NCBI RefSeq assembly: GCF_000003855.2
Contig: NW_003101668.1
Coordinates: 124,001-188,000 of the forward strand
From: Blastomyces gilchristii SLH14081
Taxonomy: Eukaryota > Ascomycota > Eurotiomycetes > Onygenales > Ajellomycetaceae
Direction: 5' to 3'
Length of the DNA stretch: 64,000 bases
The notes below the pieces were generated by a model, which was given only the letters and a program-made list of their open reading frames with translations, was not told where the DNA came from and did no database searches. The position numbers and the translations under genes were made by a program. Positions 37,591 through 50,362 of this stretch are shown piece by piece. Every line of letters begins with the position of its first letter. Within the stretch, counting starts at the first letter, position 1.

Positions 37591-38562
37591 CCTGGTAGGG
37601 ATTTTGTAGAGTTCGGGTGCTCCCCGTATGAGCGGTGAGATAAGTTAACGTCGCTAGACACAAAGGTATACCACAGTAGCCATCAACAATTATGGCATTG
37701 GTCATTGGGTGGTATCTGTATCCATGGATATGTTCCTGAATGTTAGAGCCGAATTTCGGGAAGTGGACATCCCGATATCACGTGCGCGGTGTGTCGGATA
37801 AATAGATTGTCCGAGGTGGCCTGATATAAGTGAACATAACGAACGGAACGGGAATAGTAGTAGTAGTAGTGACTGGGACGGCAGTAATAATAATAAGATA
37901 CCGAGTCATTGTATGTACAAACTTTCTAGATTCCCCTCTTCGCTCTTCCCTCCTTGTATACAAACTATAGCTCTGGTGAGGCCATCTGAGTTTGGCGCTG
38001 ACTGTCAGTCATCATCTAACACCGGCCTGGGAGCAAGCGAGAAGAGGACGAGAAATGACAAAAATGACATATCAAAAATGTCACATCACCAGAGACACAG
38101 GAACAAGTACCCCGAGTGTAAATCGTTTTCTGCAAGAGACGCATGATAGAAGGAAGGGCAGGGTCCTGATGACTCGCATCCCGTATTGGTACCTTCTCCG
38201 CCCCAGTTCCCCGCCAAGTACCGGTGCCTAGTAAGCGCTACGTCGTACCAATACTTTCCTTGTCTCTGCTTGCTAGCCCTATGTAGTTCCCACGAGAGTC
38301 ACGTGGAACCAACCCGGTGATTCACCGCCCGGGTGCCTGCTTAGTCACCAGCATATAATAGGCGGGGCTGAGCCGCTTCCTGGGCTCACTTCATCCATCG
38401 TCATTCCACCGCGGTCTCCGTCTATCTATCACCAACAAGCATTCTCATACCAAGCTCCTAACCACTGCATCTATTTAACCCCCCCCCTTGGCAACCTGCC
38501 GCCACACCTCTTTTGCATCTCTCAGCCAAACATCTATCCATAGTATTTATCCCACATCCACC
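37591..38562. promoter_or_regulatory. divergent promoter region between HEM13 and ATG8
   Basis: About 970 nt lies between divergent start codons. No motif was assigned with confidence. The last 150 nt is C/T-rich and fits the ATG8 leader. Confidence 0.5.
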
Positions 38563-39150
<588 letters not shown>

Positions 39151-40867
39151 AAAAAATATTCTTTAAAAAAATACAAAGGATACACCGCCTTTCTTTACTT
39201 GCTTACTGGGGACATTTTTGTTCTGCAACCCTATTATTTACCTTTTGCGAAGGCCAGGATCTTCCTTCAAAAAAGGCCTGAGCCAGGGACAACGAGACAC
39301 GATATGAAACTATTCACGGGGGCTTTGAGATCTCAATCGGGAGCATTTTATGTGTATCTGGCGTTTGTTTGTCCTTGTTACTGCTTCTACTGTCTGCTTT
39401 GCTAGGGATATAAATGATCTCACTTTCTTCTATTTTCTATTTCGTTTTGTCTTAACCTTGGTTTTTTCTTTTGTTATGTTACGCTTTCTGTTTTCCGGCT
39501 TACCTGTTTGCAAAATCCCGTTTAATATTTTAGTTGTAGCTCTTTTACTGCTCTAGTAAGGCCCGCCGCCCTATGCTTTTCGCGTGGGCCTACCAATACA
39601 TGCCCTTTTACGCAGCTTAGTGAGTGGGTTGACTGGGATGGGATGGATTGAGCGGTATCCATCCCCTGTCTTCCTCGTCTCATCCTTTTTACTCTCGGGT
39701 ACTTTCTTTCTTTCTTCTTTTCTTTTCTTTTCTTTTTTTTCCTTGCCTGGTCTCGCTATAATTACCCATACCGATTAAGCTTTTGCGGAGATCGGTATTC
39801 AATAACTATCTAAATACAAGACCAGTAGTGAGGGTTTTTGGTCGCGTTAGAATACAGAAAACCAAAACGCAAATCCTGTTGCCTAATTTTGTTCCTCCCA
39901 GCCGGGCTGCTTATGTGGTCTGTTTGCAGGTTTTCCCCTAGCTTTTTGCCTATGTGGTACATGGCTGAAGGGTCGGCTGTGTTCGGCGGGAGATGATAAC
40001 GCAGCGGTAATATGGGTAATATGGGTAAAATGGCCAATAGGACGCATTACAGAAAGAGCCCTATGGGGGGGGTTGAAAGGCGCGAAGAAAGATAAAGGAG
40101 AATAAAAGAAACAACGCGATGCTAAAATTTCGCTCCTCAGGAAAGATGAAATGCAAACAAAACGCCTCCTTCGGGTGACCAGATCATGAACACGCAAGCA
40201 AGTATACAATATATACAGTAGAACGCCAAAATCGAAAGATTTTGTCCCAGCGCAGGTAATCTAATCTCCAGTGATCCCTCACGCAAATATAGTACTGTAC
40301 AAAAGTCTCCCCAGGGACTTGCGAGGGTATCTGGAGCATTGCATAGGGCTGATATGTTCCATGCGGGAGGGCGGGAATATGTCGACACCTCCGCCCCTCC
40401 CAGTGCTGGAGCAGACTGAACGACAACGATAGCGATCAAATCGCTGCTTTTCCATGTGGAGAGGTATATGAGCACAGGAGGAGCTTTTAAGCACTGATAA
40501 TGGAACGATTGCAGTTGGCGGTGTAGGGGACATGAACGCCGCAGAACACCCAAGCCAACCTGCGGTGATTCCCCTGGCGACTGGGGGATCTATGTTGGTT
40601 GGGACTATATTCTCTTCAAAACGAACGAATGAGGCGGACAGGCCGTGTAGATCCGTAGGGTAGGGTAGGCTGTATAGTTTGAGATGCTGGTTGAATTGCG
40701 ACTGGAGCGTTCAACGCAGTAGTGCCTGTCATTCATGCATTGGGGTCCTGTCAGCTCGTTGGCGCCGCCGTTCCCTTCTCCTTTCCCTTCCCTTCCCTTC
40801 CAATCTATTATTTTCCAATCCACTCCCGCCCCCTCTGGCCCCCATTCCCACTTGCACTTAACCCCCC
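39151..40867. other. intergenic region
   Basis: The 3' flank of ATG8, then sequence with no recognised gene. A 138-codon minus-strand ORF (40553-40137) shows no family features. T-rich runs lie near 39710-39740. Confidence 0.5.
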
Positions 40868-41284
40868 TTACACAGACTCCCACCCACCCCACCACCCCTT
40901 CACCCTCCTCAAGCCAAGATTAAACAGATAACGTGGATCAGATGGTTGCTCGGGGTGTTTCGCTCTGTGTTCCCGGCGGATGCGCACGTAGGCGGCCGAA
41001 GAGCCGATGAAGACGGCGAAGAGGGGGTCGGCGATCCTATTGTCGGTCAGGGGATTTGCGCGGTTAGTTGTGGGCTGGTGTTAGGTTTTTTGCTTGCATA
41101 GATACGGCTTGTCTTTTCGAGAGGGAGGTTTGGTAGGAGGAGTGAGGGGTGGCAGGGCCATGGAGGGCAATCGAGTTGGGAGAGAGGGCGGAGTTGGCTT
41201 GCTGATCGGGCTGGGAATTTGTTGGTTGGATGGAGCCGATACTTACCGTGAGATTAGGTACGGGTAAGCCACTGCGGTAGGCAT
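40868..41284 (-). CDS. NCE101: non-classical export protein Nce101
   Basis: Two short exons on the minus strand, 41284-41247 and 41036-40868, give 68 residues across a 210-nt intron. The protein reads MPTAVAYPYLIS then RIADPLFAVFIGSSAAYVRI and RREHRAKHPE, the signature of fungal Nce101. This is a small single-span membrane protein first linked in yeast to export of leaderless proteins. The hydrophobic segment is about residues 14-33, followed by basic residues. The C-terminus is Trp/Gly-rich (VKGWWGGWESV). The biochemical role is poorly known. Confidence 0.85.
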
Positions 41285-42031
41285 TGTTTCTGCTAGAATT
41301 CGGAAACCCTTCTATATATATTTGTTTTGGATGAATGGGAATGGTTGAAATGCGCGACTATTCCATCCACACAGGGAATTCGCAAGGATTTGGATTGACG
41401 ATAAGTTGATGCTTCGGGGGTTGACTGTCGATGATTGGACGGAGCTGTCTAGCGGAATTTCTTGGCATAGATTTTGGTCTCACTAACTAGGCGTCTTTGC
41501 TTATATAAGGGTATCACATCCTGGTCGAAGAAATACAACAAGAGATGGAGAATAGGCGAGGGGATAATTACAGGGGTAGGTGCTATACTGTTTTGGTAGA
41601 ATTGGTTAGATATAGCAGTCCGTGGGTGTCTTGTCTGATGGACGCCGCTTGGGGACTAAAAAAGACCGTTTAGATGAGAGGGAATGGGCAACAACTTTTA
41701 TGACATAGATGTACATAGATCTATCATGTTCCAACGCCGGAATTTTAACCACGCGCTATCTATATAGGAAAAAATAACCATAAGAAGCAAAGAGTAGAGC
41801 AGTGACAAACATAAAATTACATAGGCCCGTATATAAAAATCCCAACAAAAAGCCTAACGCACGTATACTCTTTCTATATATAACATGAAAAAAGGCGTAG
41901 TTAAAATAACAATACAGTAGAAGCCGAAAATTAAAACAGAAAGAGAAAAAGGAATTGGACACGCTATAGCGAGTCGCAAAGCTCCCGCTCCGCCCCATCG
42001 CCACGAATACTCCCTGCAAAAAGCGCACAGC
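41285..42031. other. spacer between NCE101 and GGC1
   Basis: Promoter side of NCE101 and 3' flank of GGC1. AT-rich; no gene was recognised. Confidence 0.6.
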
Positions 42032-43410
42032 TTACACAACCTTCCCAAACGCCGGGATCAAGGTTTGCGCAAGCCAGAAGCTAAACACAAGCTTCGGACC
42101 CGTCATCAGCAACTTGGGCGTCAGCCCCTTGAAGAAGCTAGTCGGGCCCTCATTCCTGATCATGCTGCTGACAATTCGGAAGCCAGATTCTGGGTTCTCA
42201 AAGTTGCGGTTCTGGATCCGGGTCTTGATGACGTCAAGCGGCGCGGAGACGATGAGGGAGGCGCTGGCACCGACGATGGATGCCACGAAGTTCTGCAGCC
42301 AAGACGCGGAGTTATAATCTTTTAGGTCGTAGATATATTCTTTCGCGAAGGCGGAGCCGCCGAAGAGCTGGTTATTTTGTTAGAATGATGTTTTACAGTA
42401 ATGGGGAGTGTTTTTGTCTGAAACATACTGCAAAGGAACCGGGGGCATTTCGTGCAGCGGTCCAGCCTGCACCGCGGTAGAGACCCATTCCCTCATCTTT
42501 GATAATTCTGAACAGGCCACGGCCACGGAATGCTTCTGGGTTTGTCTGTCTCTTTATTTTGAGGACGTCGAGGGGGAGGAGAACAATTTCTCCAATACCG
42601 ATCAAGCTGCAGGAAAAGAAATCACATTTAGACATTTGGTCTTCTTTTTGATTCTAGGTGCTCAATCTTTTACGGTTTGTTCTGGACTGCTTACCTTCCG
42701 GCCGTAGCATGCATGATCGCCTTGCCAGTGCCCTTGCCAAATGCATTGTCGAACGACGAGCCGTGGTGCTGGGCTAGATAATCCCGGACGAATGGTTGTC
42801 CGCCATATTTATATATCCGTTGCAATACCTAAAAGAGGCGAGCGAGCAAAAATGACATTAGCTATGACTCAAAGTACGCACTGAAAATGAAGGGCTGACT
42901 TTCATGTGAAAAAACATACCTTGTATCCAGCAGCATATCCAAGACCGGGAAAAAGAGAGGTGAACTTCCTAGCGACAGAGGCGTCGGCGAAGTCCTTGAA
43001 AACGACTTTGTTCAATTGGGAAACGTTGGCGATCTAGGGAGATTGTGTATGAGTACGCGTCAAGCATTATCAATTGATGAATATCCGGGCATAACTGTAC
43101 CTTTCCTTGATTGCTCATAAGACGTTTGGCGGTCGTATCAACCTAGTGAATTGAAGGAGAAGTCTTAGCTGGGGGATGTCCTGAGTCAGAAAAAAAGAGG
43201 GAGTTTGTAGACACGGCCCATACGGGATGGAAAATAAGGAGCTCAGCAATGCCAGAGGATCCTAGAAAAAAACCGTTAACAGAAGGAATTCCTATTGATG
43301 ATTCGGACAACAGACGTACCGGAACCGAGCAGACGAGCCATTCCGGACTCTCTCTTCACATCCTTTGCGGCAGAGCCTGCGCCGGGAGCAACAAGAGCTG
43401 GTGGAGACAT
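42032..43410 (-). CDS. GGC1: mitochondrial GTP/GDP carrier Ggc1
   Basis: Seven exons on the minus strand, 43410-43320, 43261-43224, 43142-43101, 43033-42920, 42828-42695, 42606-42429 and 42367-42032, give 310 residues. The carrier exchanges matrix GDP for cytosolic GTP and affects mitochondrial iron homeostasis. The three mitochondrial-carrier signatures are visible: FHPVDTTAKR, LPLDVLKIKR and SAPLDVIKTR. Subfamily markers include FPGLGYAAGYKVLQRIYKYG, IGIGEIVLLPLDVLKIKRQT, GWTAARNAPGSFALFGG and FFKGLTPKLLMTGPKLVFSF. Exons of 38 and 42 nt near the start carry the first signature. Confidence 0.95.
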
Positions 43411-44606
43411 TTTCTTTTTTTTTCTTTTCTTTTCTTTTTTTTTTTCCTGTGCAACAGCAGCACCTAACGAAGGGATTGGGGGAAAACGACGGGGTATACG
43501 GTGGCGGCGACGACGGCAGAGGCAAGGGAATCAGCGGGCGAAGAGAGTGAAAAAGGGGATGTGGCAGAGAAAGAGAAACGGAGAGATGAAGAAGTGAAGA
43601 AAAAACAAGAACCACCACCGACAATATTCTGCAAGCCCGATCCGATCGATATCGTCCAGCGGTTTTTTCGTCGCCGGGTCTTGGCATCGAGGCTTGGCGC
43701 GGCTTCCGTTTTGAAGGAACCAGGAGGGTCCGTTACTAGCCTCGATTGGGTTTAGTGCTTGGCCCGAGCGGGTTATGTAATCCACCCTCCAGGGCAGCCG
43801 AGGTTGAACCAACTTCGTTCTCCGCCTTCAGGCCGTGATTTCTCCGCGATATCATACTGTTTGTACTCCGGACTCTACGCGACGGGAACAGCAGTTTGGG
43901 GTCGCCAGATGTGGAGGTGATACGGCTCCAGGAGCGGCGGTGTTGTTCGTTATCGCCCCGCGACCCACTCGATTGAGCTGCTGTTTGCAGTGACCGTCTT
44001 TGAAGTCTCCCTTCGCCCGTTCCCTACAACGGGGTATTCCAGAGAAATGGAATAATACCATTGCAATATGGTTTTTTTTGACCTACGCTCTCATTCTTTA
44101 TCCACCGCAGGACTCTGGGGAAAGTGGAGATTCATATTTATTATGTCTTGCTACCCGCCTGGATATCTCATATATACCCAATGTCCCATGGCAATAATGT
44201 TTATATCTCCCAAGGATGCAGAGAGATTCGCTCTCGCAAGGGCACTATAACCTATGGCCGAAAACATACGTCTATTATCAGTCTGTTGGACAGAAAATGT
44301 CTTTTGCTAGCCAAATTCCGGCCTGCAGGACAAACAAACCGCTCACGTTTGCTATCATTCCGGAGATATCCAAGATGTGATATAGTGAATCGCAGCCTGC
44401 TTTGATTCCCTCTGTGCGAGGGGGGAGAGGTATATATATACCTTCAATTTCCAACCGTGGCCTTTCCTTGCTACAACTCCTCTCTACGACATACCTTGCT
44501 TCCTGTGGGCTCCTCCTGAGCTTGAATTTCTTTAGAAGACTTTACAAGAATTGCATCCCTTCTCATACCCACACCTAGCTGACCTCTTAGGTGGCATATC
44601 AAAAAA
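43411..44606. other. divergent region between GGC1 and the cysteine-rich secreted protein gene
   Basis: Next to GGC1 is a T-rich run (about 43411-43446 on the + strand), probably its 5' UTR. The rest has no recognised coding sequence. A TATATATA stretch at 44432-44440 lies about 170 nt before the next start codon. Confidence 0.55.
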
Positions 44607-45017
44607 ATGAACCGCTTCAACATATTTCTTGCAATCCTCCTACATATCTTCCTCGTTGCAGGTGCATCCACCCCTCTATTACCGGAAACCAATGCCACAA
44701 AAAATGCACCCGTTGAAAAGTTCACTCTCGCCCCAGGCGTCATGGTAAACACGCTCGACCCGGACTATCTCCCCGTCCAAGAGTCCACAAAAAATCCCAG
44801 AAGCACTCTCCATCGCCGTCGGACACATGTAAAGGATATCATGATGACTCTGGGCCCACGAGCCGACAAACCTGTCTGTTCGCGGGAGAAACCATGGCTC
44901 TGTGAAGGGAAAACTTGCATGAATAAATATTTCCAGCTCTGCTGTAAGGGGGGTGGGGTTTGTGATAGCCCTAAGCGTTGCGTCATGACGTTGTTTAATA
45001 CGGTTACGTGTGGTTAA
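44607..45017 (+). CDS. secreted small cysteine-rich protein
   Basis: This is a single exon of 136 residues. A signal peptide is clear (MNRFNIFLAILLHIFLVAGA). A pro-like region with a basic site (LHRRRTHVKD) follows. The C-terminal 48 residues hold eight cysteines: PVC, WLC, KTC, QLCC, GVC, KRC and a final VTCG, including one CC pair, which suggests a disulfide-knotted domain released after Kex2-type cleavage. I do not recognise a family. Size and cysteine content fit the broad class of fungal effector-like or antimicrobial-like secreted proteins, but this is only a structural resemblance. Confidence 0.75.
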   Translation: MNRFNIFLAILLHIFLVAGASTPLLPETNATKNAPVEKFTLAPGVMVNTLDPDYLPVQESTKNPRSTLHRRRTHVKDIMMTLGPRADKPVCSREKPWLCEGKTCMNKYFQLCCKGGGVCDSPKRCVMTLFNTVTCG

Positions 45018-45533
45018 TTAGCTGGGGCCCGGTGGGATGGATTGGATATGTTGAGTTATGAGGGGTGGATATACTGTACTTCTTCAAGACGGCTATATTA
45101 GGAATATTTACGTCACTTATTTTTTGGGCATGGAAGCTTGTTTGAACGCTGATAACTTTTGTGCTCCTATTTCCATGACCTGCAAAGCATAGCTTCGAAT
45201 TAAAGCCGCTGGAATACATACAAAATATCCAAGGAACTAAGAATATCCTCTCTACTATGTAAGCTCTCAAATAATGATATGTTTCATTCTTCAATTGGCT
45301 CTCATTTGTCAATATCAGCCCCTGAAAATCAATATCACGTGACACACAGGCTCTGACCTCATCGCTAAACATAAACAGAAGCTTCGATAAGCTCCGAGCT
45401 CAACACAAACAAAGCCGAAGAATAATATACTGTTTTCACCATGGGATATGATCAATAAAAGACACTCCCAGACTCCTTAATTCAAGTAATAAATATGTGA
45501 GAGAAAAGAAACAACGAGATAAACCGCACAAAG
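45018..45533. other. intergenic spacer
   Basis: AT-rich. It separates two + strand genes, and no coding sequence was seen. Confidence 0.6.
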
Positions 45534-46842
45534 ATGTTTTCCTCACTGCCCCTCATAGAACCTCGCGACGTAAGTCCTGTCAATATCAATCTAATTTATA
45601 ATACCGCGGAAAGAAAAGAAGAAATTGCCTCACCACACCCCCCCACCAAATATAAATTAAACACAAAGCCACTAATCATGCTAAAAACAGTCACATACCC
45701 TCTGGTACACGCCCTCGTACCCCAACCGACCACGCAACCACAACAATCTCCACCACCATGGTTCACACGCCCGCCGCCAACAGCAGCAGCATGGTGCCCA
45801 GCGGTCTAACAATACTACAATAGCCGCCGCCGCAGCGGCGGCCTCCTCATCATCAGCCGACTCCCTAGCCACCCTTCTCCTCGAGGAACACGCGCTGCAG
45901 CTCCGCAAGCAGAACATCGCTGCATTTGGGTACGCATGGATTAAGCCGGCAGGGTGCTCGAAGACCATGTTGGGGGTGAGGGAGGAGGAGGCGGAGAGGG
46001 AGGAAGGGGCTGCGGCGGCCGCTGCAGAAGCGGCCGGGATGGAGTTTGCAGGTGATGGAGTCGGGTTGGTCGGTGGAGTGGTCGAGGGGGAGGGAGAAGG
46101 GGAAGGGGAAGGTGGGGAGACGTTTGAGAGGGATTTGGATGATGATATTCCTGATGCGGATGCGAATGTGGAAGGTTTAGTTGAGGAGGGGGAGGAGGGG
46201 TTGGAGGGGGAAGAGGATGAGTTGATGGAGAGGGATTTGGATGATGATGTGCCGGATGGGTTTGGGATTGATGATGAGAATGACGATGAGGATGAGGAGG
46301 ATGAGGATGAGGATTATTTTGATAACCAGCCTGATCTTGACGATGATATACCATCCGCACCCATCTCCGCCTCGGGATCCGACGTCAGATCGGGATTGGG
46401 ATTTGGGGAGGAGGAGCAAAGCATGATGGAGCGCGATCTCGACGCGGATATCCCCAGTCTAGCGGAGGATGACACCGGACAACAGCAGCAGTGGGAGCAC
46501 ACCGACACCGACCAGGATGATGACGATGAAGAGGACGACGACAGAGATGACGTATATATGGACGCAGACATGGACATAGACACCCACGCATCTCCTGCAC
46601 AGCAGTTCCACTCAAGCAGCTCCGCCTTCCCAACCTCTTCCATACCACACCTCCATCCGCACTCTTCTTCCATACGCCGCGAGACAGAAGCGGAATCACA
46701 GTTTTTGCGAAGATGGGGTGGAGGCGGGGGCGGTGACAGTAGTCCCGTGGGCTTTGGATCGCCGGAAAACTTACGCAACCAGCGGAGGAGGCCGAGGAGA
46801 CGTTCTGCGCTGACTGTATCGTCGGATAGTCTTGACTTATAG
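45534..46842 (+). CDS. APC15: anaphase-promoting complex subunit Apc15 (Mnd2-like)
   Basis: Two exons, 45534-45569 and 45691-46842, give 395 residues. The N-terminus MFSSLPLIEPRD-SHTLWYTPS is typical of fungal Apc15. A helix, LATLLLEEHALQLRKQNIAA, is followed by FGYAWIKPAGCSKTM. Apc15/Mnd2 helps control APC/C activity and turnover of the checkpoint complex. The C-terminal two thirds is very acidic and has four related motifs: ERDLDDDIPDAD, ERDLDDDVPDG, PDLDDDIPSA and ERDLDADIPS. Codons in the acidic part are G-rich (GAG, GAT). The protein is longer than the yeast subunit mainly because of the acidic repeats. Confidence 0.82.
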
Positions 46843-48427
46843 TGGTTTTAAACTACCTTTTTGCTCAGTCTCTGGGTGTTGATGGTATTTCTTCACGCCT
46901 CTTATGTATGAAGGATGTTGTTCATTCTGAAAGAGTAGCGGTTGGGGGATGGAATTCTTTCCTCTTTCTTTCTCTCTCTCTTTTTTTTTTTCTTCTTTTT
47001 TTTACTTCTTATTCCTGTTAATTTTTTAACTCTGCACAGCAAGGAGTTGATGGTGCAACAGGTTCTGATATAGATATCCATGTTTTATACGCTCTAAGAA
47101 ACATTCAAGAGGCCGGGGACTAGGCGGATTGATAACGATTATCCGGTTAAATTAGACCAAGATGATGATACATATGACGCTAACTTGCCTTCTTGAATCG
47201 ACATATTTCGGTCTCTGCACGTAACAATGGGCATGGGTTTAAATTCGAGCTGTGGCCGGGGCGTTGAAACCTATTCACCGTGTATATTTTCTCGTATCGA
47301 CTCACATTGACGTAGGCACACCTTGTGTGAACTTACATTTAGAAAACAAATAAAACTAAGCTACACCGACAGCAGATTCAACGCACCGCGAACTATCTCC
47401 TCGTTCCCGACGCTGGATGAAAAAGAAAAATAATTAGAAAAATGAAATCCCATGCCGCTCCACGTTCAAAGCAAAACATCCCGCCAGACAAAAAACAACA
47501 GTACACAGTTCCCTTCCCCACAGTTCATATCACGCCAATTCTATGACTGATGTTTCTTTCAAATAAAAATGGTGCTATGTATACATCAAAATAGGGCCAT
47601 TTGCGTCAAGTGATTTCGCTAGACTGCGCCTGAAGGACGAGAAAGAAGAAAGTTTACCCAAGCAGCAGGGGAAGAGATTCGTGCAGCAAGTAACAATGAA
47701 AAGATCAAAGCTAAAAGACAATAATTAATAATAATTAATTCTAACCCAAGATGGGAAAAATAAACCGAAGCAAGGTGAAAAGGGGATATAAAGAAAAGAA
47801 TCAGAACACAAAAAGGCAATTCGGTCGAACTTGGGAAAAAAAGATCCGTTAATAGCACCAGTAGCACCTCGATGTACATGTACATTTATGGAAATAAAAA
47901 CAGCCCATCTTTTGTGTTCCGTGTGTATAAATGAAAAAACGCCAATTGCTGCCTCTCCTTCTTCATATAATTTGAATTTCCTAGGCCCCAGTCAGCAAAA
48001 GAGTGTGCAGGTGAATTCACGTATAATAATAAACTCCCGGATATGCAGCGGCGATGTTGTTAGATGATGTGTAGGGGAGGCGGATGGAATGTTGACAAAG
48101 GTATATTATATAAAGGACGGTAGTGTCGTTAGGGAAAACGCGGTTGGAAAATAGATATCCATTGTTTATTGTGTGATGTTGTCGGGAGGAGAGGGAGTGG
48201 TATCTCCTGAGGTCGAATATTGGTTCCGTTACGGGAAACCCTCGATGGAAGTGGAGGCGATTGGGCCTCAAGGGTGGGGAAGGGCAATAATTAGGTACTG
48301 CCTATTCTCCATTATCCGATATTAGATGTTATCTAGGCGTCGCGAGTGAGGCGTAAACTCATGGCCTGATTCGTAGACATTCCCGGTGTGTTTCTTTGTT
48401 TGAACTTAAAGATTCAAGATCGAAGTT
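46843..48427. other. convergent intergenic region
   Basis: About 1.6 kb with no recognised gene between the 3' ends of APC15 and BET1. A T/C run lies at about 46957-47005, and GATGTACATGTACAT at about 47871-47886. Confidence 0.55.
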
Positions 48428-49262
48428 TCAAAAGAGCCACACGTAGATGAAGAGCAAGAACACGGCGCAGAAGAAGCCGAGCAAGACTCTCCAGCCAACG
48501 CCCGTTTTGTCAGCCATGACAAGCATGCGATTCATGGTTCCACGTAGTCGCACTCTTGTGCTGTCGAAGGTATCATTCATTTTATCTGCAAGGGCAGAAG
48601 ACTCGCGGATTTCGTCACCAATCGCAATGGTTATCTGTTTTGGGGGGTTAAATAGTATGTTAGGAACTGGCACTGGAGAGTTTCTTCGCCAAAAGCTACC
48701 AATAAAGGATTGTGGAGCTGATGTAAAATACATACATCTTTCAACATCTTCACCTTCGCAGACATGCCTTGAAGTTCCGTTTCGTTTTGCGACTCGAGCG
48801 AGTCAAGAACAGCATCGGAATATTGGCCCCTATACAATATACCACCACCCCGGTTTCTTGTTAGCCGCCCGACTATCTGGTTGCATATATTCAAACATCA
48901 AACATAAAATTGTCATGTCCCCATTGAGTCCGCTTAGAGTGAAGGGTCCATCCCCAACATACCTCGAATTAGGCGTAGCAGCTCGAAAAGACCCAGCAGA
49001 ACCGCCTCTATCTAGATGTCCATTTGATGATCCGGAGAAGCCATACCCGCCAATTTTGCCGCCGGGCGACCGGCTTCCCTGCCGCATCCTCTCGCTGCTT
49101 CCGCCGCCATATGAATCGAAGAGGCTCGAAGAAGCTCGAGGGTCGCGCTGGTGAAGCGTGGAATGGGTGAACCTGTTCAAAGAAAGCAGGAAGAAGGGAT
49201 GTTAGCGGGTTGGTCGCCGCCCAGTAAAAGAAGTAATGCAGCAGGACATACCTCGACGCCAT
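48428..49262 (-). CDS. BET1: Qc-SNARE Bet1
   Basis: Four exons on the minus strand, 49262-49252, 49172-48963, 48829-48736 and 48634-48428, give 173 residues. The first coding exon is only 11 nt (MAS plus two bases). Bet1 is the Qc-SNARE of ER-Golgi membrane fusion. The SNARE motif covers about residues 78-145: YSDAVLDSLESQNETELQGM, KVKMLKDITIAIGDEIRESS and ALADKMNDTFDSTRVRLRGT. A C-terminal anchor follows (GWRVLLGFFCAVFLLFIYVW). By my alignment the central zero-layer residue is Ser in DEIRESS, as in the yeast protein as I recall it, and not Gln. The N-terminal region is Gly/Ser-rich. Confidence 0.92.
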
Positions 49263-50362
49263 TATTGTGATATCAGTGCGGAGTGCAAGGGACAGACATT
49301 ATATCGTGTGCTGAAGAAGAGAAAACGGAAGGGGTTGGACAGACGGTGATAGATCTCATATTATTATCTGGCTTTCGTTGAAGTTGAGGAACAAATAAAG
49401 TTGATAGAGCGGCTTAGTCATTAAACCGATATTCTAAGAACGGAATAGCGTTAAAAGTGGATAAATTTGGGTCTTGGCACGTGCATTTGAGTTCTGGCCG
49501 AAAACGGACATGGGAAGCCCTAACATCTATACTGCAGAAATGATGTGGTTGAGGACAGTGTTTTGTATTCATTCTATCCCATTGACAGTGGCTTTTATTC
49601 ATGATCAATGTGTTTAAGATGTGTCCTTCCTGTTCACAATGACAGTCTGTCAATAATCATTGAGTGAGTTCATGATCCAACCTCCTTATTACAGTGGCAG
49701 GTTCAGATCTAGATTGTTGATTGAAAAAGTCACTTCATCACAGTCAAGGAGGAAAGCTTTGTTTATTCCAGGATTATTGAAAAATAACTGCAAAGATCTA
49801 TCCCAATTTCCCCTGTTTTCCCTTTGTTCTCGCTTGTTTTTCTGCTGAGGAAACAAAAGAGTTGGGACATCCCAGAAGGAAGAGAGAAGCTTAACCCTCG
49901 ATGTACGAAAATTCACTGCTTTAGGTTTCTTTTGATGATTTTTATATCTTCCGCCTCTCTCTGATTACTTCATTTCTCTGGTCATTTACATGACTGTTTC
50001 TGCTTCAGGGACGCCGGAGGGAGGAAAAACAATATAAGTGCACCACCCAAATATGCTTGGACTTTTAGATAACATAGTTTTATGGGGGGGATATCACACG
50101 CCTGCCAAAACCATTTTCCCAGCCACCAAATATCAAACGAGTAGAGGAAGGGGGAAAACGCTATAATCCAACTCAGAGGAAACGGGGCAAGCAGAGATAT
50201 TGTTCAGCTGATAAATGAGCACATAAGTTTTTCTCATTCGCTTCTTTATTTATTTGTAAAAAAGCAGGAAATACCGCAAAACACCCAACCAAATGACCCT
50301 ATATTCCTGTCGTTTCGTCATTTTCTTGTTTTCTCTTGCTCACAACCTTCTAATTTCGTTTC
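49263..50362. other. intergenic spacer
   Basis: BET1 promoter side and 3' flank of the Chz1 gene. No gene was recognised; open frames at 49414-49916 have no family features. Confidence 0.55.

Noticed and set aside
40137..40553. 138-codon minus-strand ORF between ATG8 and NCE101
   Set aside because: No signal, domain or splice support, and the composition is like its surroundings. It could be a lineage-specific gene, but the sequence alone does not support it.
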